Below are positions 6,262-13,163 of a DNA stretch of 13,614 nt, in pieces. The notes under the pieces are model-generated. The model saw only the letters and a program-made list of their open reading frames with translations. It had not been told where the DNA came from and searched no databases. Numbering within the stretch: position 1 is the stretch's first letter; each line of letters starts with the position of its first letter. The stretch covers positions 1-13,614 of the forward strand of contig CAJUPK010000059.1 in assembly GCA_910588415.1 (NCBI GenBank). Reading direction: 5' to 3'. Both the position numbers and the translations under genes were made by a program. The stretch comes from an uncultured Oscillospiraceae bacterium (GTDB taxonomy: Bacteria; Bacillota; Clostridia; Oscillospirales; Acutalibacteraceae).

Positions 6262-8226
6262 TTACGGAATTTCTCCGGCCATGGCAGAGCGGGCGGCCAA
6301 AATGAATTTGGCCCGGTCCAGGGGGTCTGGGCCTATGCGCTCCCGGGCGGCGCCCATGCCTGGGGGACAGTCCTGGTAGTGGGAGAAGCGGGAGCTGTAG
6401 ATTCCCTCCCCGGCAGTGGCGGAGGCAAAGTCTACAGGCAGCTCCATGGCCTCGGCGGCAGGGACAAGGGCCTCCAGCCGGAACCGGCCGTCCTCTATCT
6501 GGGCGGGCTGGAACACTGCCCGCCGGGTGGAAAGCAGGCCCAGAACCTTGCCCAGGCAGTCCTGGGGGCCCGAGAGTTCTATGTTCAGCACAGGCTCCAG
6601 CAGCTGAGAACCCGCCCGGCGCAGGCCGTCCAGCAGGCCCAGGGGGGTGGCCACAAAAAAGTCCAGGGGATGGGTGTGGACGTGGTGCCAGGTACCGTCC
6701 ACTAAGGTGACCTTTAAGTCTGTCACCTGCCAGCCCAGCAGGCCCTGCCGCAGGGCCCGGGGCACAGCGGTCTCCACATGGGCCTGATAGCGGTAGGGCA
6801 GCTGGCCGGGAGACACGAGACATTCATACTGAAACCCGCTGCCCCTGGGCAGTGGCTCCACTAAAAAGCGCAGCTCGGCCCAGCAGGGCTTGGGCCAGGT
6901 GTAGGACTCAAAGCCCTCGGCGGCGGAAGCGGGGGTCTCCCGGTAGATGACCGAGGGCTCTCCAAACCGGGCGGAGATATTCCAGCGGCTGGCCAGCAGA
7001 GCCTCCAGTACCTCTATCTGCAGCTTTCCAGTCAGCCGGGCCCAAAGCTCCTGCTTTTCCCGGTTCCACTCGCAGCCCAGGGCAGGGTCCTCCTCCTCCA
7101 GCTGGCTGAGAGCCTGGGTCAGCCGGGGCAGGTCCTGGGGGTCCTCTGGCGTCACGCGGGACAGCAGCAGGGGTTCCGCCAGACGGTAGGCCCGCAGGCC
7201 GGGCAGCTCCTGGCCAATCAGGTCCCCGGCCCGCACAGACTCCAATCCATAGACCACGGCAATGCCATTGGCAGAAACGCAGTCCGTGTCCAGCAGCTTC
7301 TGTCCCTCCACCCGCCGCACCCGGGTGATCTTCTCCTGGCTGGAACCCTTGGACCCCAGAACGTCCACAGCCTGGCGGTTGCGCAGCTCTCCGGCAAACA
7401 GGCGCAGGTAGGCGGCTTTGCCCAGGACGGGGTCATGCTCTACCTTATAGACCCGGGCACAGAGAGCTTCTCCCAAGGGGACGGGCTGGGGTAGGAGACG
7501 GCATACAGTGTCCAGCAGATCACGGACGCCCAGGCCAAATTTAGAGGCCCCGCATACAGCCGGGTAGAGGGCACCCCGAGCCACCCGGTCCTTCAGACAG
7601 GCCCACAGGCTGGCTTCAGGCAGGGAACCCTCTGCCAAAAAGCTCTCTAAAAGAGACTCGTCCCCAGTGGCCAGCACCGCGCTCTCCTGCCAGACAGGAG
7701 AGGTGAAAGCAGCCGGGCAGGAGGCAGCGTCCCGGTCCCCCTCGCCCTGTACAGAGGACAGCGGTAGGCAGGGGACCCCCTCTTTTTCCAGTTGGGCCAG
7801 GACCTTCTGCCAGTTGCTGCCCGCCCGGTCCAGCTTGTTGAGAAACAGAAAGCAGGGCAGGCCCGCCCGGCCAATGGCCTCCAGCAGCAGGCGGGTCTGG
7901 GGCTGGACCCCCTCTACTGCAGAGACCACCAGCACCGCTCCATCCAGCACGGCCAGGCTGCGCTCCACCTCGCTGAGAAAATCCGCGTGGCCGGGGGCGT
8001 CGATGAGATTCAGGCGGCAGGACTTCCACACCACAGAGGCGCAGGCCGTGCGCACGGAGATGCCCCTGCGCCGCTCGATCTCCATGCCATCCGTGGCAGC
8101 GGTGCCCTCGTCCACGCTGCCTGGCGTGCGGATGGACCCGGCTTGGTAGAGAATCTGTTCGGTCAGCGTGGTCTTTCCTGCGTCCGCATGGGCTACAATG
8201 CCCAAGTTCAAAATTTTTTCATCCAT
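6262..8226 (-). CDS. TetM/EF-G-like ribosomal protection-type GTPase
   Basis: A 654-aa translation GTPase of the TetM/TetO/TetW class, paralogous to EF-G, which acts on the ribosome and can dislodge tetracycline. Using the start at 8226: G1 AHADAGKTT (12-20), switch I region with RRRGISVRTA (52-61), G3 DAPGH (76-80), G4 NKLD (130-133), then EF-G-like domains II-V; the C-terminus (ending AMAGEIP) aligns with the TetM end. SVDEGTAATD and SLAVLDGAVLVVSAVEGVQ match TetM more closely than EF-G. The sequence is clearly diverged from classical Tet(M), so real tetracycline resistance is not assured; a chromosomal paralogue for another ribosome-targeting drug or for ribosome rescue is possible. An upstream in-frame ATG at 8259 lacks a ribosome binding site, whereas AGGA sits about 8 nt before the chosen ATG. 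The hairpin-rich region lies directly upstream. Confidence 0.9.
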   Translation of the reverse strand: MDEKILNLGIVAHADAGKTTLTEQILYQAGSIRTPGSVDEGTAATDGMEIERRRGISVRTACASVVWKSCRLNLIDAPGHADFLSEVERSLAVLDGAVLVVSAVEGVQPQTRLLLEAIGRAGLPCFLFLNKLDRAGSNWQKVLAQLEKEGVPCLPLSSVQGEGDRDAASCPAAFTSPVWQESAVLATGDESLLESFLAEGSLPEASLWACLKDRVARGALYPAVCGASKFGLGVRDLLDTVCRLLPQPVPLGEALCARVYKVEHDPVLGKAAYLRLFAGELRNRQAVDVLGSKGSSQEKITRVRRVEGQKLLDTDCVSANGIAVVYGLESVRAGDLIGQELPGLRAYRLAEPLLLSRVTPEDPQDLPRLTQALSQLEEEDPALGCEWNREKQELWARLTGKLQIEVLEALLASRWNISARFGEPSVIYRETPASAAEGFESYTWPKPCWAELRFLVEPLPRGSGFQYECLVSPGQLPYRYQAHVETAVPRALRQGLLGWQVTDLKVTLVDGTWHHVHTHPLDFFVATPLGLLDGLRRAGSQLLEPVLNIELSGPQDCLGKVLGLLSTRRAVFQPAQIEDGRFRLEALVPAAEAMELPVDFASATAGEGIYSSRFSHYQDCPPGMGAARERIGPDPLDRAKFILAARSAMAGEIP

Positions 8227-8268
8227 ATCTAAATTCCTGGCCTTTCTGTAAATCTCCATTTATGGACA

Positions 8269-8285
8269 AGTATGGGTCTTGAGAG
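8269..8285. repeat. Boundary motif, copy 1
   Basis: AGTATGGGTCTTGAGAG lies at the gene-proximal edge of the hairpin region, about 43 bp before the TetM-like start codon. Similar sequences occur at 13164-13190 and 9895-9919, each just upstream of a minus-strand gene. Confidence 0.5.
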
Positions 8286-8543
8286 CTTATTGCGCGGTCC
8301 AGAGGCGGGGAAGATTGCCAGCGGCAATCGTTCTGACCCGACCGAACCAACCAGTTGGCATGTCAACTCAGCGAGACAGGCCCCTGGCAGGGTGTGGGGT
8401 GAGCGTCTGCCAGCAGACAAGCCGCGAACCGACCGAGCCGACAGGCGAGACCAAAGTCCCACGGCCTTGCCCTTAACGGGCGGGCGCGTAGGATGAGTGG
8501 GGAAGCAGAAATATATACACGTATATACTCTTGTGTAGAGCAC

Positions 8544-8577
8544 AAAGCGAGCGCTTCGACTTGCCGCAGGCAATGTC
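8544..8577 (+). repeat. 34-bp direct repeat, copy 1 (contains a GAC/GTC hairpin)
   Basis: Identical at 33 of 34 positions to 8872-8905; the sole difference is in the hairpin loop (GCA here, ACA there). The second half is the bulged hairpin GAC (8558-8560), TTGCC, GCA, GGCAA, bulged T8574, GTC (8575-8577). The first half contains AAGCG-AG-CGCTT. Confidence 0.85.
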
Positions 8578-8591
8578 AAAGGCATCCGCTG

Positions 8592-8610
8592 TTGGGCACT
8601 TTGTGCCCAA
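8592..8610. repeat. Perfect 8-bp hairpin with TTT loop
   Basis: TTGGGCAC (8592-8599), TTT, GTGCCCAA (8603-8610). It is one of the triloop hairpins inside the long inverted repeat. Confidence 0.7.
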
Positions 8611-8720
8611 GGCGCTGGTCTGCTGGGCGGCGCACAGTTATGGTCTACAGGGGTGCGGAGAGGGTATTTGCTTTCTGCTTCCCCGCTTTCTTTTACGCGC
8701 CGCCTGTTAGGGGCAGGGCC

Positions 8721-8764
8721 GTGGAGCTCTGCTCCACGCCTCGCAAGGGGAACCAGTTCCCCTT
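8721..8764. repeat. Tandem hairpins shared with the 13.5-kb region
   Basis: GTGGAGC-TCT-GCTCCAC (8721-8737) is followed by AAGGGGAAC-CA-GTTCCCCTT (8745-8764). The first 30 nt match 13468-13497 at 27 of 30 positions. Two of the three differences fall in the loop and in the linker, so the stem is conserved. Confidence 0.75.
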
Positions 8765-8840
8765 GACCCCTTTCTTGGCCAGCACCCAGCCAATAGGGGG
8801 CCACAACCTGCAACCACCCAGCTGCCCCAGAATCACTTAG

Positions 8841-8950
8841 GTAGGAGTTTCCCTCGTACTTTTGCGCAGCAAAAGCGAGCGCTTCGACTTGCCACAGGCA
8901 ATGTCGCCGCGATGGAGAGAAACTCCGTGACTTGGGCGAAGCCCAACGTC
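8841..8950 (+). repeat. Structured repeat unit, copy A
   Basis: An outer stem GGAGTTTC (8844-8851) with GAAACTCC (8919-8926), extended by CTC/GAG across one mismatch, encloses CTTTTGC-GCA-GCAAAAG (8859-8875) and the second 34-bp repeat copy with GAC/GTC hairpin 8886-8905. A further GAC/GTC hairpin follows: GAC (8929-8931), TTGGGC, GAA, GCCCAA, bulged C8947, GTC (8948-8950). The unit resembles the minus strand of 13503-13610 in order and in hairpin design, with stem sequences that differ in compensating ways. Confidence 0.7.
8872..8905 (+). repeat. 34-bp direct repeat, copy 2
   Basis: Matches 8544-8577 at 33 of 34 positions and starts 328 bp away. It ends with GAC (8886-8888), TTGCC, ACA, GGCAA, bulged T8902, GTC (8903-8905). 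Confidence 0.85.
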
Positions 8951-8987
8951 AAAAGCTCCTGGCCACGTTTCAAAAGCGGATATTTTC

Positions 8988-9016
8988 ATTATACAATACT
9001 CATTCCCAAATATCAA
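8988..9016 (-). promoter_or_regulatory. Consensus sigma-A promoter driving leftward transcription
   Basis: On the minus strand: -35 TTGATA (9016-9011), 17-bp spacer, -10 TATAAT (8993-8988). It lies just past the 9113-9137 terminator and is the best promoter candidate for the TetM-like gene, giving a leader of roughly 750 nt through the hairpin region. It is the strongest sigma-A match I noticed in the window. Confidence 0.65.
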
Positions 9017-9112
9017 ACACCGTTTCTGTTGGGGAACGCAGCTGCATGGGAGAGAGATGGAACCACCCGCGGCGCTCCACAGACCCGTCAGCCAATACCA
9101 GGCATAACAAGA

Positions 9113-9137
9113 AATCCCCTGGCTTTGCCAGGAGATT
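9113..9137 (-). terminator. Hairpin terminator at the end of the rsmA gene cluster
   Basis: AATC/GATT and CCTGGC/GCCAGG stems, separated by one mismatch, close on a TTT loop. On the minus strand it follows the stop of the 144-aa gene by 17 nt and is trailed by TCTTGTTAT, consistent with intrinsic termination. Confidence 0.6.
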
Positions 9138-9154
9138 CGCGGGCCGAACAAGGG

Positions 9155-9589
9155 CTATATTACAGGTTCCGCCAGTTCCTCCGCTGTCTCCAGGGGGGCG
9201 CTGGCCTGGGCTGGCTGGGGGCCGCAAAGCCGGAACAGCCGCAGCAGGGTGATCAGGATGCTGATGGCCCCCAGGTTTATGTCCATCCTGTCCGGACAGC
9301 CGCCGGCTTGAGCCGCCTGGTCCGCCAGCATTTGGGCCTGCCGCTGAAACCCAAACAGGGCGTTCAGGGTTAACAGCGAGGCCCCGGCCTGCATGTCTTT
9401 GGGCTGGGGGCCTGGTGTGCTGGCCGGACCGGCAAGCAGCTTGCAGCGCTCTACGTCCAGGGAATGGTACTGCAGAACCAGCCCGGCCATAATCTGGCGC
9501 AATAGGGCCTGGGATTCCCCCAGCAGCGCCAGCCCCTGGGCCAGTTCTGCCGCGCTGGCGGCGGTGGGGGTTCCTGCTTCCTCCCGCAT
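9155..9589 (-). CDS. Hypothetical protein, last gene of the cluster
   Basis: A 144-aa protein I do not recognise. The N-terminal two thirds is Ala/Leu/Gln-rich and likely helical (AAELAQGLALLGESQALLRQ). A linker with PGPQPKD follows, then another helical stretch and a hydrophobic segment (INLGAISILITLLRLFRLCG) that could be one membrane helix or an amphipathic anchor. The C-terminal tail is acidic (APLETAEELAEPVI). The start at 9589 is chosen because AAAGGGGGG (9597-9605) lies 7 bp upstream; the in-frame ATG at 9616 has no ribosome binding site. It lies 73 bp after the small membrane protein gene and is followed by the terminator, suggesting co-transcription. No function can be assigned. Confidence 0.6.
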   Translation of the reverse strand: MREEAGTPTAASAAELAQGLALLGESQALLRQIMAGLVLQYHSLDVERCKLLAGPASTPGPQPKDMQAGASLLTLNALFGFQRQAQMLADQAAQAGGCPDRMDINLGAISILITLLRLFRLCGPQPAQASAPLETAEELAEPVI

Positions 9590-9662
9590 ATCTTGTCCCC
9601 CCTTTTTCTTCCGCATTATTCTATTCTATGCGGGGAGGAAAAATTTGACAAGGATTTTTGCA

Positions 9663-9845
9663 TCAGCGCCTGGCCCAAAAGTACAGGCCATAGACAATCA
9701 GGCACAGGGAGACCAGAGCCGCGGAGGAGGCGGCGCCAATGGCCAGGGCGGTGTGGCGGAGAGGTCCTGCCACCATACTAATTAAAATGGCGGTGGCGTC
9801 CGCGAAGAGCAGGAGCTTATAGAGCTTGTGTTCTGGTTCCGTCAT
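9663..9845 (-). CDS. Small two-helix membrane protein
   Basis: A 60-aa protein with a charged N-terminus (MTEPEHKLYK), a hydrophobic helix (about 11-27, LLLFADATAILISMVAG), a short loop with PLRHT, a second helix (about 33-57) and a basic end (WARR). This predicts a hairpin membrane protein with short cytoplasmic ends. The start is well supported by AAAGGAGG (9853-9860), 7 bp from the ATG. It sits between rsmA and the 144-aa gene on the same strand. I do not recognise a family. The clear ribosome binding site and membrane pattern argue that it is real. Confidence 0.7.
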   Translation of the reverse strand: MTEPEHKLYKLLLFADATAILISMVAGPLRHTALAIGAASSAALVSLCLIVYGLYFWARR

Positions 9846-9894
9846 AGGGATTCCTCCTTTCCAAGGATGAACAATCTGTAGGTTTATAAGGAAC

Positions 9895-9919
9895 AGGTTT
9901 TGAGAGTGGGCTGTTAGGG
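9895..9919. repeat. Boundary motif, diverged copy
   Basis: AGGTTTTGAGAG followed by TGGGCTGTTAGGG resembles 13164-13190, about 50 bp upstream of the 60-aa gene. The rest of this 170-bp gap to rsmA holds only a small inverted repeat (CAGCGG-G-CCGCTG, about 9967-9979) and no gene. Confidence 0.4.
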
Positions 9920-10015
9920 CTTGTTTGAAAATAAAGAAAGTGCCGGTAAGCTGGCAAAGCCAACGCAGCAGCGGGCCGCTGGCCTGGCTGGTCCCTGGTC
10001 TCGCCCCGGCTCCGG

Positions 10016-10888
10016 TTATTTCTGAGAGCCGCCGGAAAGCTGCAGGCGGTTGGACAGAGCGGCAAACTGTTTCAGCGTCAGCTGTTCGGCCCGGACATTG
10101 GCAGGGACCCCGATGGAGAGCAGCGCCTCCTCCACCAAAGGCTTGGAGAGGCCCAGGCTGGCGGAAAGGGAGTTGGCCGCAGTCTTGCGCCGCTGGGCAA
10201 AGGCCCCCTGGGCCACCTGGAGCAGCGCGGACTCCTGGTCCACAGCCACAGGCGGGGCGGGACGCATGTCAAAACGGATCACCGCGGAATCCACATGGGG
10301 CGGCGGGAGAAAGCTGCCCCGGCTGACGGAAAACAGCAGCTTGGGCTGGCTGTGGTAGTGTACGCTGACGCTGATGGCCCCACAGGCCCGCACCCCCGGA
10401 GGCGCGCAGAGCCGCTGGGCCGCCTCCTTCTGCACCATCACGGTGACAGAGTGAAGGGGCAGGCCCCCTTCCAGCAAAGCCATGATAACCGGAGTGGTGA
10501 TGTAGTAGGGGAGATTGGCGCACACGCAGAAGGGCTGTCCGCCAAATTTTTCCTCTGCCAGCCGGGCCAGATCCATCTGCAGTATGTCGCCCTGGACCAG
10601 CTCTACGTTCCCGCAGTCGGAGAGGGTCTCCTCCAGCAGGGGGAACAGCCGCTTGTCCAGCTCAACGGCCACCACCTTTTGGCTGACCTGGGCCAGCTCC
10701 CAGGTGAGTACGCCTATGCCCGGACCAATCTCTAAGACTCCGGCGCTGTCCGCCGCGCCGGAGGCTGCCGCCATGCGGGGACAGACCGAGGGGTTAATAA
10801 GAAAGTTCTGCCCCAACCCCTTGGACAGCCGCAGGCCATGCCGGTCCAGCAGCGCTTTCACTGCGCCAGGGTCGGATAATACGCTCAT
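10016..10888 (-). CDS. rsmA: 16S rRNA (adenine1518-N6/adenine1519-N6)-dimethyltransferase
   Basis: A 290-aa RsmA (KsgA) enzyme, which dimethylates two adjacent adenines in the 3'-terminal hairpin of 16S rRNA using S-adenosylmethionine, late in small-subunit assembly; loss gives kasugamycin resistance in other bacteria. Visible motifs: LGQNFL (25-30), SAM-binding motif I LEIGPGIGVLT (52-62), acidic ribose contact Glu76, adenine-contact region GDIL with Asp101, catalytic NLPYY (125-129), and the C-terminal helical domain (about 205-285). Length is typical. The frame stays open about 470 bp further upstream, but that extension is unlike any RsmA and overlaps the upstream gene. The ATG at 10888 has AAAGGCGG (10895-10902) 6 bp ahead. 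Clostridial rsmA often sits near sporulation or ispE genes; here it follows a large membrane protein gene. Confidence 0.97.
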   Translation of the reverse strand: MSVLSDPGAVKALLDRHGLRLSKGLGQNFLINPSVCPRMAAASGAADSAGVLEIGPGIGVLTWELAQVSQKVVAVELDKRLFPLLEETLSDCGNVELVQGDILQMDLARLAEEKFGGQPFCVCANLPYYITTPVIMALLEGGLPLHSVTVMVQKEAAQRLCAPPGVRACGAISVSVHYHSQPKLLFSVSRGSFLPPPHVDSAVIRFDMRPAPPVAVDQESALLQVAQGAFAQRRKTAANSLSASLGLSKPLVEEALLSIGVPANVRAEQLTLKQFAALSNRLQLSGGSQK

Positions 10889-11015
10889 GCTATGCCGCCT
10901 TTCTGAAGTAGAATATACGCAGGATATACGTAGGAATCGGTAGAATTGTGGGGAGATTATCACTGCTTGTAAGGCAGCGCCGCTAAAAACCGTTATGGGG
11001 GACACACCCTGGAAA

Positions 11016-13145
11016 TTAGGATGCAGGGGCGTTGGGGTCAGGGACTTTAAACAGCACCCGGACATCGTCGTCGAAGACCCGTGTAAAGCCCATGCGGTCA
11101 AAGTCTTGGATATCCACCGCAAAGCTGCTCTGCTCAAAATCGCTGACCAGTACGTATTCCACCCGGAAGTCGGAAAAGAGGGCCTGATTGCCCTGGGGGT
11201 CCTCGTACATCTGTTGGGCGGCCTTCTGGTTGGCGTAATAGGGCAGGCCGTGATAGTACAAATAGGCGGGAGAGCCGCAGACCACATTGCGGCCGCTAAG
11301 AGAGGCCACCTCGTTATTATGCCGCTGGTCCGTGAGAATAACAGCGTCTGCCGGGACATTGTCCTCTATGTATTGGCACAGTGAAAGGGCTCCCTGGCCA
11401 AACAGGCTGTAGCTGGCCACAGCCTCCCGGCCCATAGTCAGCACCGCGGAGGAGGACAGGGCGGTGACCGCCACAGCCGCTGTACAGGCCTGGACCCGCC
11501 GGTCTTTCAGCCGGGCCAGCAGCTGGCAGAGAGCGTCTGCGGCGGCGCAGCAGAGGAACAGATAGCCCACGTACAGCAGCTTATTGTTGTCATAGTCATT
11601 GGGCTGGAACTCTATAAACTCCGCCACAAACCAGATGGTCAGGGCCGGGCAGTACCGGGCAAAGGCCTCTTTCTGGGCGGTCAGCAGGCCCATCACTGCC
11701 AGAACTCCAGCAAGGCCCAGGTTTTTCAGGTAAAACCACAGGTAGTTGTCCTGGCCAATAACCCAGCCAAAATGGCCCCGGACCATGCCGCCCGCGCCAA
11801 CCTGCCGGAAGGTCCATGTGAACAGCTGGGGGAGGGCCAGCAGGCAGGTGACCAGCAGGAGAAGTCCCCAGGTCCGGGCCAGAAGAGGCCCCCGGCCTGC
11901 ACGAAACTCCTGAACAGCCAGGAAGGCCACGGTCGCTGCCCAGAGTCCTAAACCCGCGCAGGCAAAAACCAGCAGGCCAGAGGCATCGGTTTTTCCCAGG
12001 CGGGTAAGCAGGGCCTGCAGGCCCGTCATTACCACCAGGCCAATGGGTACAAGGAGCCTGCCCACCTGGAGGGCCCGGTCGGAAAGGCCTGTGCTCTGGC
12101 AGAGCCCGGCGGTAAGCCAGGCCCCGCAGACCAGGGCCAGTGCCAGAAAGGAGTGGGTATGGATCATGGGCAGGGCGCCAGCCAGCAGGCCCACCAGGGG
12201 GAACAGCCGCTTCTCTCCCTGAAAGACAGCTTGGAAGAGCAGGTAGAGGGCCGGGAACAGCACGGCCCAGCCAAACAGGGTGGCCCGCTGGGGCAGCATC
12301 ATGTCCACAATCACGTTGACCCAGCGGAGGTTTTCAACGGTATAATTGGTGGGCGTCTGATAGAACTCTGTGAAAATGCGGGTGAAGTTCCCGGGCTCCC
12401 CTCCCAGAAACCACAGTACGCCCAATCCGCCGTTAAAGAAGAAAAAGATCCAGGCCAGGGCGCTGCGGCCGCGGCCGTTGAGCAGCTGCCGGAGCAGCAG
12501 CCAGCCGCCCCACAGCACCTGGGCCCCTGCCAAAAGCATGGGCAGGCAATAGGCCAGGCGCAGGCTGCCCCCTGCCAGGTACAGGCTGGCGGAGATGCTG
12601 TCGGAGAGGAAGGGGTAGGACAGCCGGGCGCCGGGAAGCAGGGAATAGTTGGGCGGGAAGGTCCCCTGGGTGGCCAGGCTGGTAATGAAGCTTAGGTGCA
12701 TGGCCATGTCCCCATAAGTGGCTTGGCTGCTGAAGACCTGGCCGTCCTCCCAGCGGAAGGAGTGGAGCACCAGGAAGCAGAAAAAGCCCCAGACCGCCAG
12801 CACGGCCCAGAAGAAGGGCCGGTGAGCAAGGGAACTGCCCAGGCGCTTTAAAGCAGTGCCGGGATGGGGGCGCTCTTTCAGGAAGATCAGACTGGCGGCA
12901 GCGCAGGCCACGGCCAGGCCCAGCCCCGCCAGGTGGGCGCGCAGGTCAAAGCCGAAGAAAAAGGCGGCCAGTGCCGGAAACCACTGCATCTCCACACTGC
13001 TCAGCACACTGCCTAACAGGAGCTTGGGCCCCGGGGCCTGCTGGGGGAAAAGCCGGAGGGCCGCGCAGAGGCCGCACAGCTGAAACAGGCCCAGCATGGC
13101 CCAGGCAGCCGCACAGCCGACCGCTGTACCGTACATGCCGAACAT
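11016..13145 (-). CDS. Polytopic membrane protein, GT-C glycosyltransferase-like
   Basis: A 709-aa protein with more than ten predicted membrane helices over residues 1 to about 590, followed by a soluble C-terminal region of about 115 residues that starts near LCQYIEDNVPADAVILTDQ. The layout fits membrane-embedded GT-C glycosyltransferases that use polyprenyl-phosphate sugars (ArnT, PMT and bacterial relatives). The motif GDMAMH (Asp146, His150) in the first large extracytoplasmic loop is the likely acidic active-site region; the tail (DTRV-like VLVSDFEQ, then DDDVRVLFKVP) resembles the C-terminal domains of such uncharacterised proteins. Substrate is unknown, and the assignment is by architecture rather than a diagnostic signature. 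The start at 13145 is preferred over 13196 because GAGGTG precedes it. The gene leads the rsmA cluster, with a gap of 127 bp to rsmA. Confidence 0.88.
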   Translation of the reverse strand: MFGMYGTAVGCAAAWAMLGLFQLCGLCAALRLFPQQAPGPKLLLGSVLSSVEMQWFPALAAFFFGFDLRAHLAGLGLAVACAAASLIFLKERPHPGTALKRLGSSLAHRPFFWAVLAVWGFFCFLVLHSFRWEDGQVFSSQATYGDMAMHLSFITSLATQGTFPPNYSLLPGARLSYPFLSDSISASLYLAGGSLRLAYCLPMLLAGAQVLWGGWLLLRQLLNGRGRSALAWIFFFFNGGLGVLWFLGGEPGNFTRIFTEFYQTPTNYTVENLRWVNVIVDMMLPQRATLFGWAVLFPALYLLFQAVFQGEKRLFPLVGLLAGALPMIHTHSFLALALVCGAWLTAGLCQSTGLSDRALQVGRLLVPIGLVVMTGLQALLTRLGKTDASGLLVFACAGLGLWAATVAFLAVQEFRAGRGPLLARTWGLLLLVTCLLALPQLFTWTFRQVGAGGMVRGHFGWVIGQDNYLWFYLKNLGLAGVLAVMGLLTAQKEAFARYCPALTIWFVAEFIEFQPNDYDNNKLLYVGYLFLCCAAADALCQLLARLKDRRVQACTAAVAVTALSSSAVLTMGREAVASYSLFGQGALSLCQYIEDNVPADAVILTDQRHNNEVASLSGRNVVCGSPAYLYYHGLPYYANQKAAQQMYEDPQGNQALFSDFRVEYVLVSDFEQSSFAVDIQDFDRMGFTRVFDDDVRVLFKVPDPNAPAS

Positions 13146-13163
13146 AGTAACACCTCGCAAAAA

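Larger units (their letters stand above)
8459..8724 (+). repeat. Long imperfect inverted repeat, candidate structured RNA
   Basis: Arms 8459-8511 and 8672-8724 can form about 51 base pairs. They run as 23 pairs, a bulged G8482, 8 pairs (GGCGCGTA with TACGCGCC), an irregular segment with one mismatch (8494/8690) and one bulge (8687), and 13 perfect pairs (8499-8511 with 8672-8684). Seven pairs are G-T in DNA terms and all are wobble only when the + strand is read as RNA (8467-8716, 8473-8710, 8478-8705, 8491-8693, 8492-8692, 8495-8689, 8498-8685). The 160-nt interior holds further hairpins: 8512-8527, 8558-8577 and 8592-8610. It could be a structured RNA, a MITE-like element or a leader structure. 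No known RNA class is recognised. Confidence 0.65.
8227..9112. other. Gene-free, hairpin-rich region upstream of the TetM-like gene
   Basis: No credible coding sequence is seen; open frames here on both strands are low-complexity and lack ribosome binding sites. The stretch holds a boundary motif (8269-8285), the long inverted repeat 8459-8724, a 33/34-identical direct repeat (8544-8577 and 8872-8905), three bulged GAC/GTC hairpins and many triloop hairpins. It also holds a consensus minus-strand promoter (8988-9016). An outlying compound hairpin (8296-8338) has an outer 7-bp stem with a bulged C8300 and an inner 7-bp stem closed by AGC. Confidence 0.8.

Noticed and set aside
8459..8724. Integron attC site
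   Set aside because: CTTAAC and GTTAGGG in the arms resemble attC core sites, but the flanking bases do not fit RYYYAAC/GTTRRRY, the element is too long, and there is no integrase or cassette array.
8229..8813. 194-aa minus-strand open frame in the hairpin region, and 104 aa at 8837-9151
   Set aside because: The translation reads through perfect hairpins, shows no protein-like pattern, and has no ribosome binding site.
8544..8905. CRISPR array
   Set aside because: There are only two near-identical 34-bp repeats, 328 bp apart, with no regular spacers and no cas genes.
8459..8950. Group II intron or its remnant
   Set aside because: A GTGCG-like start (8653-8657) was considered, but no domain V-like hairpin or intron-encoded protein was found.
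10889..11359. N-terminal extension of rsmA in the same open frame
   Set aside because: It overlaps the upstream membrane-protein gene and looks like a shadow translation. A ribosome binding site and the normal RsmA N-terminus place the start at 10888.
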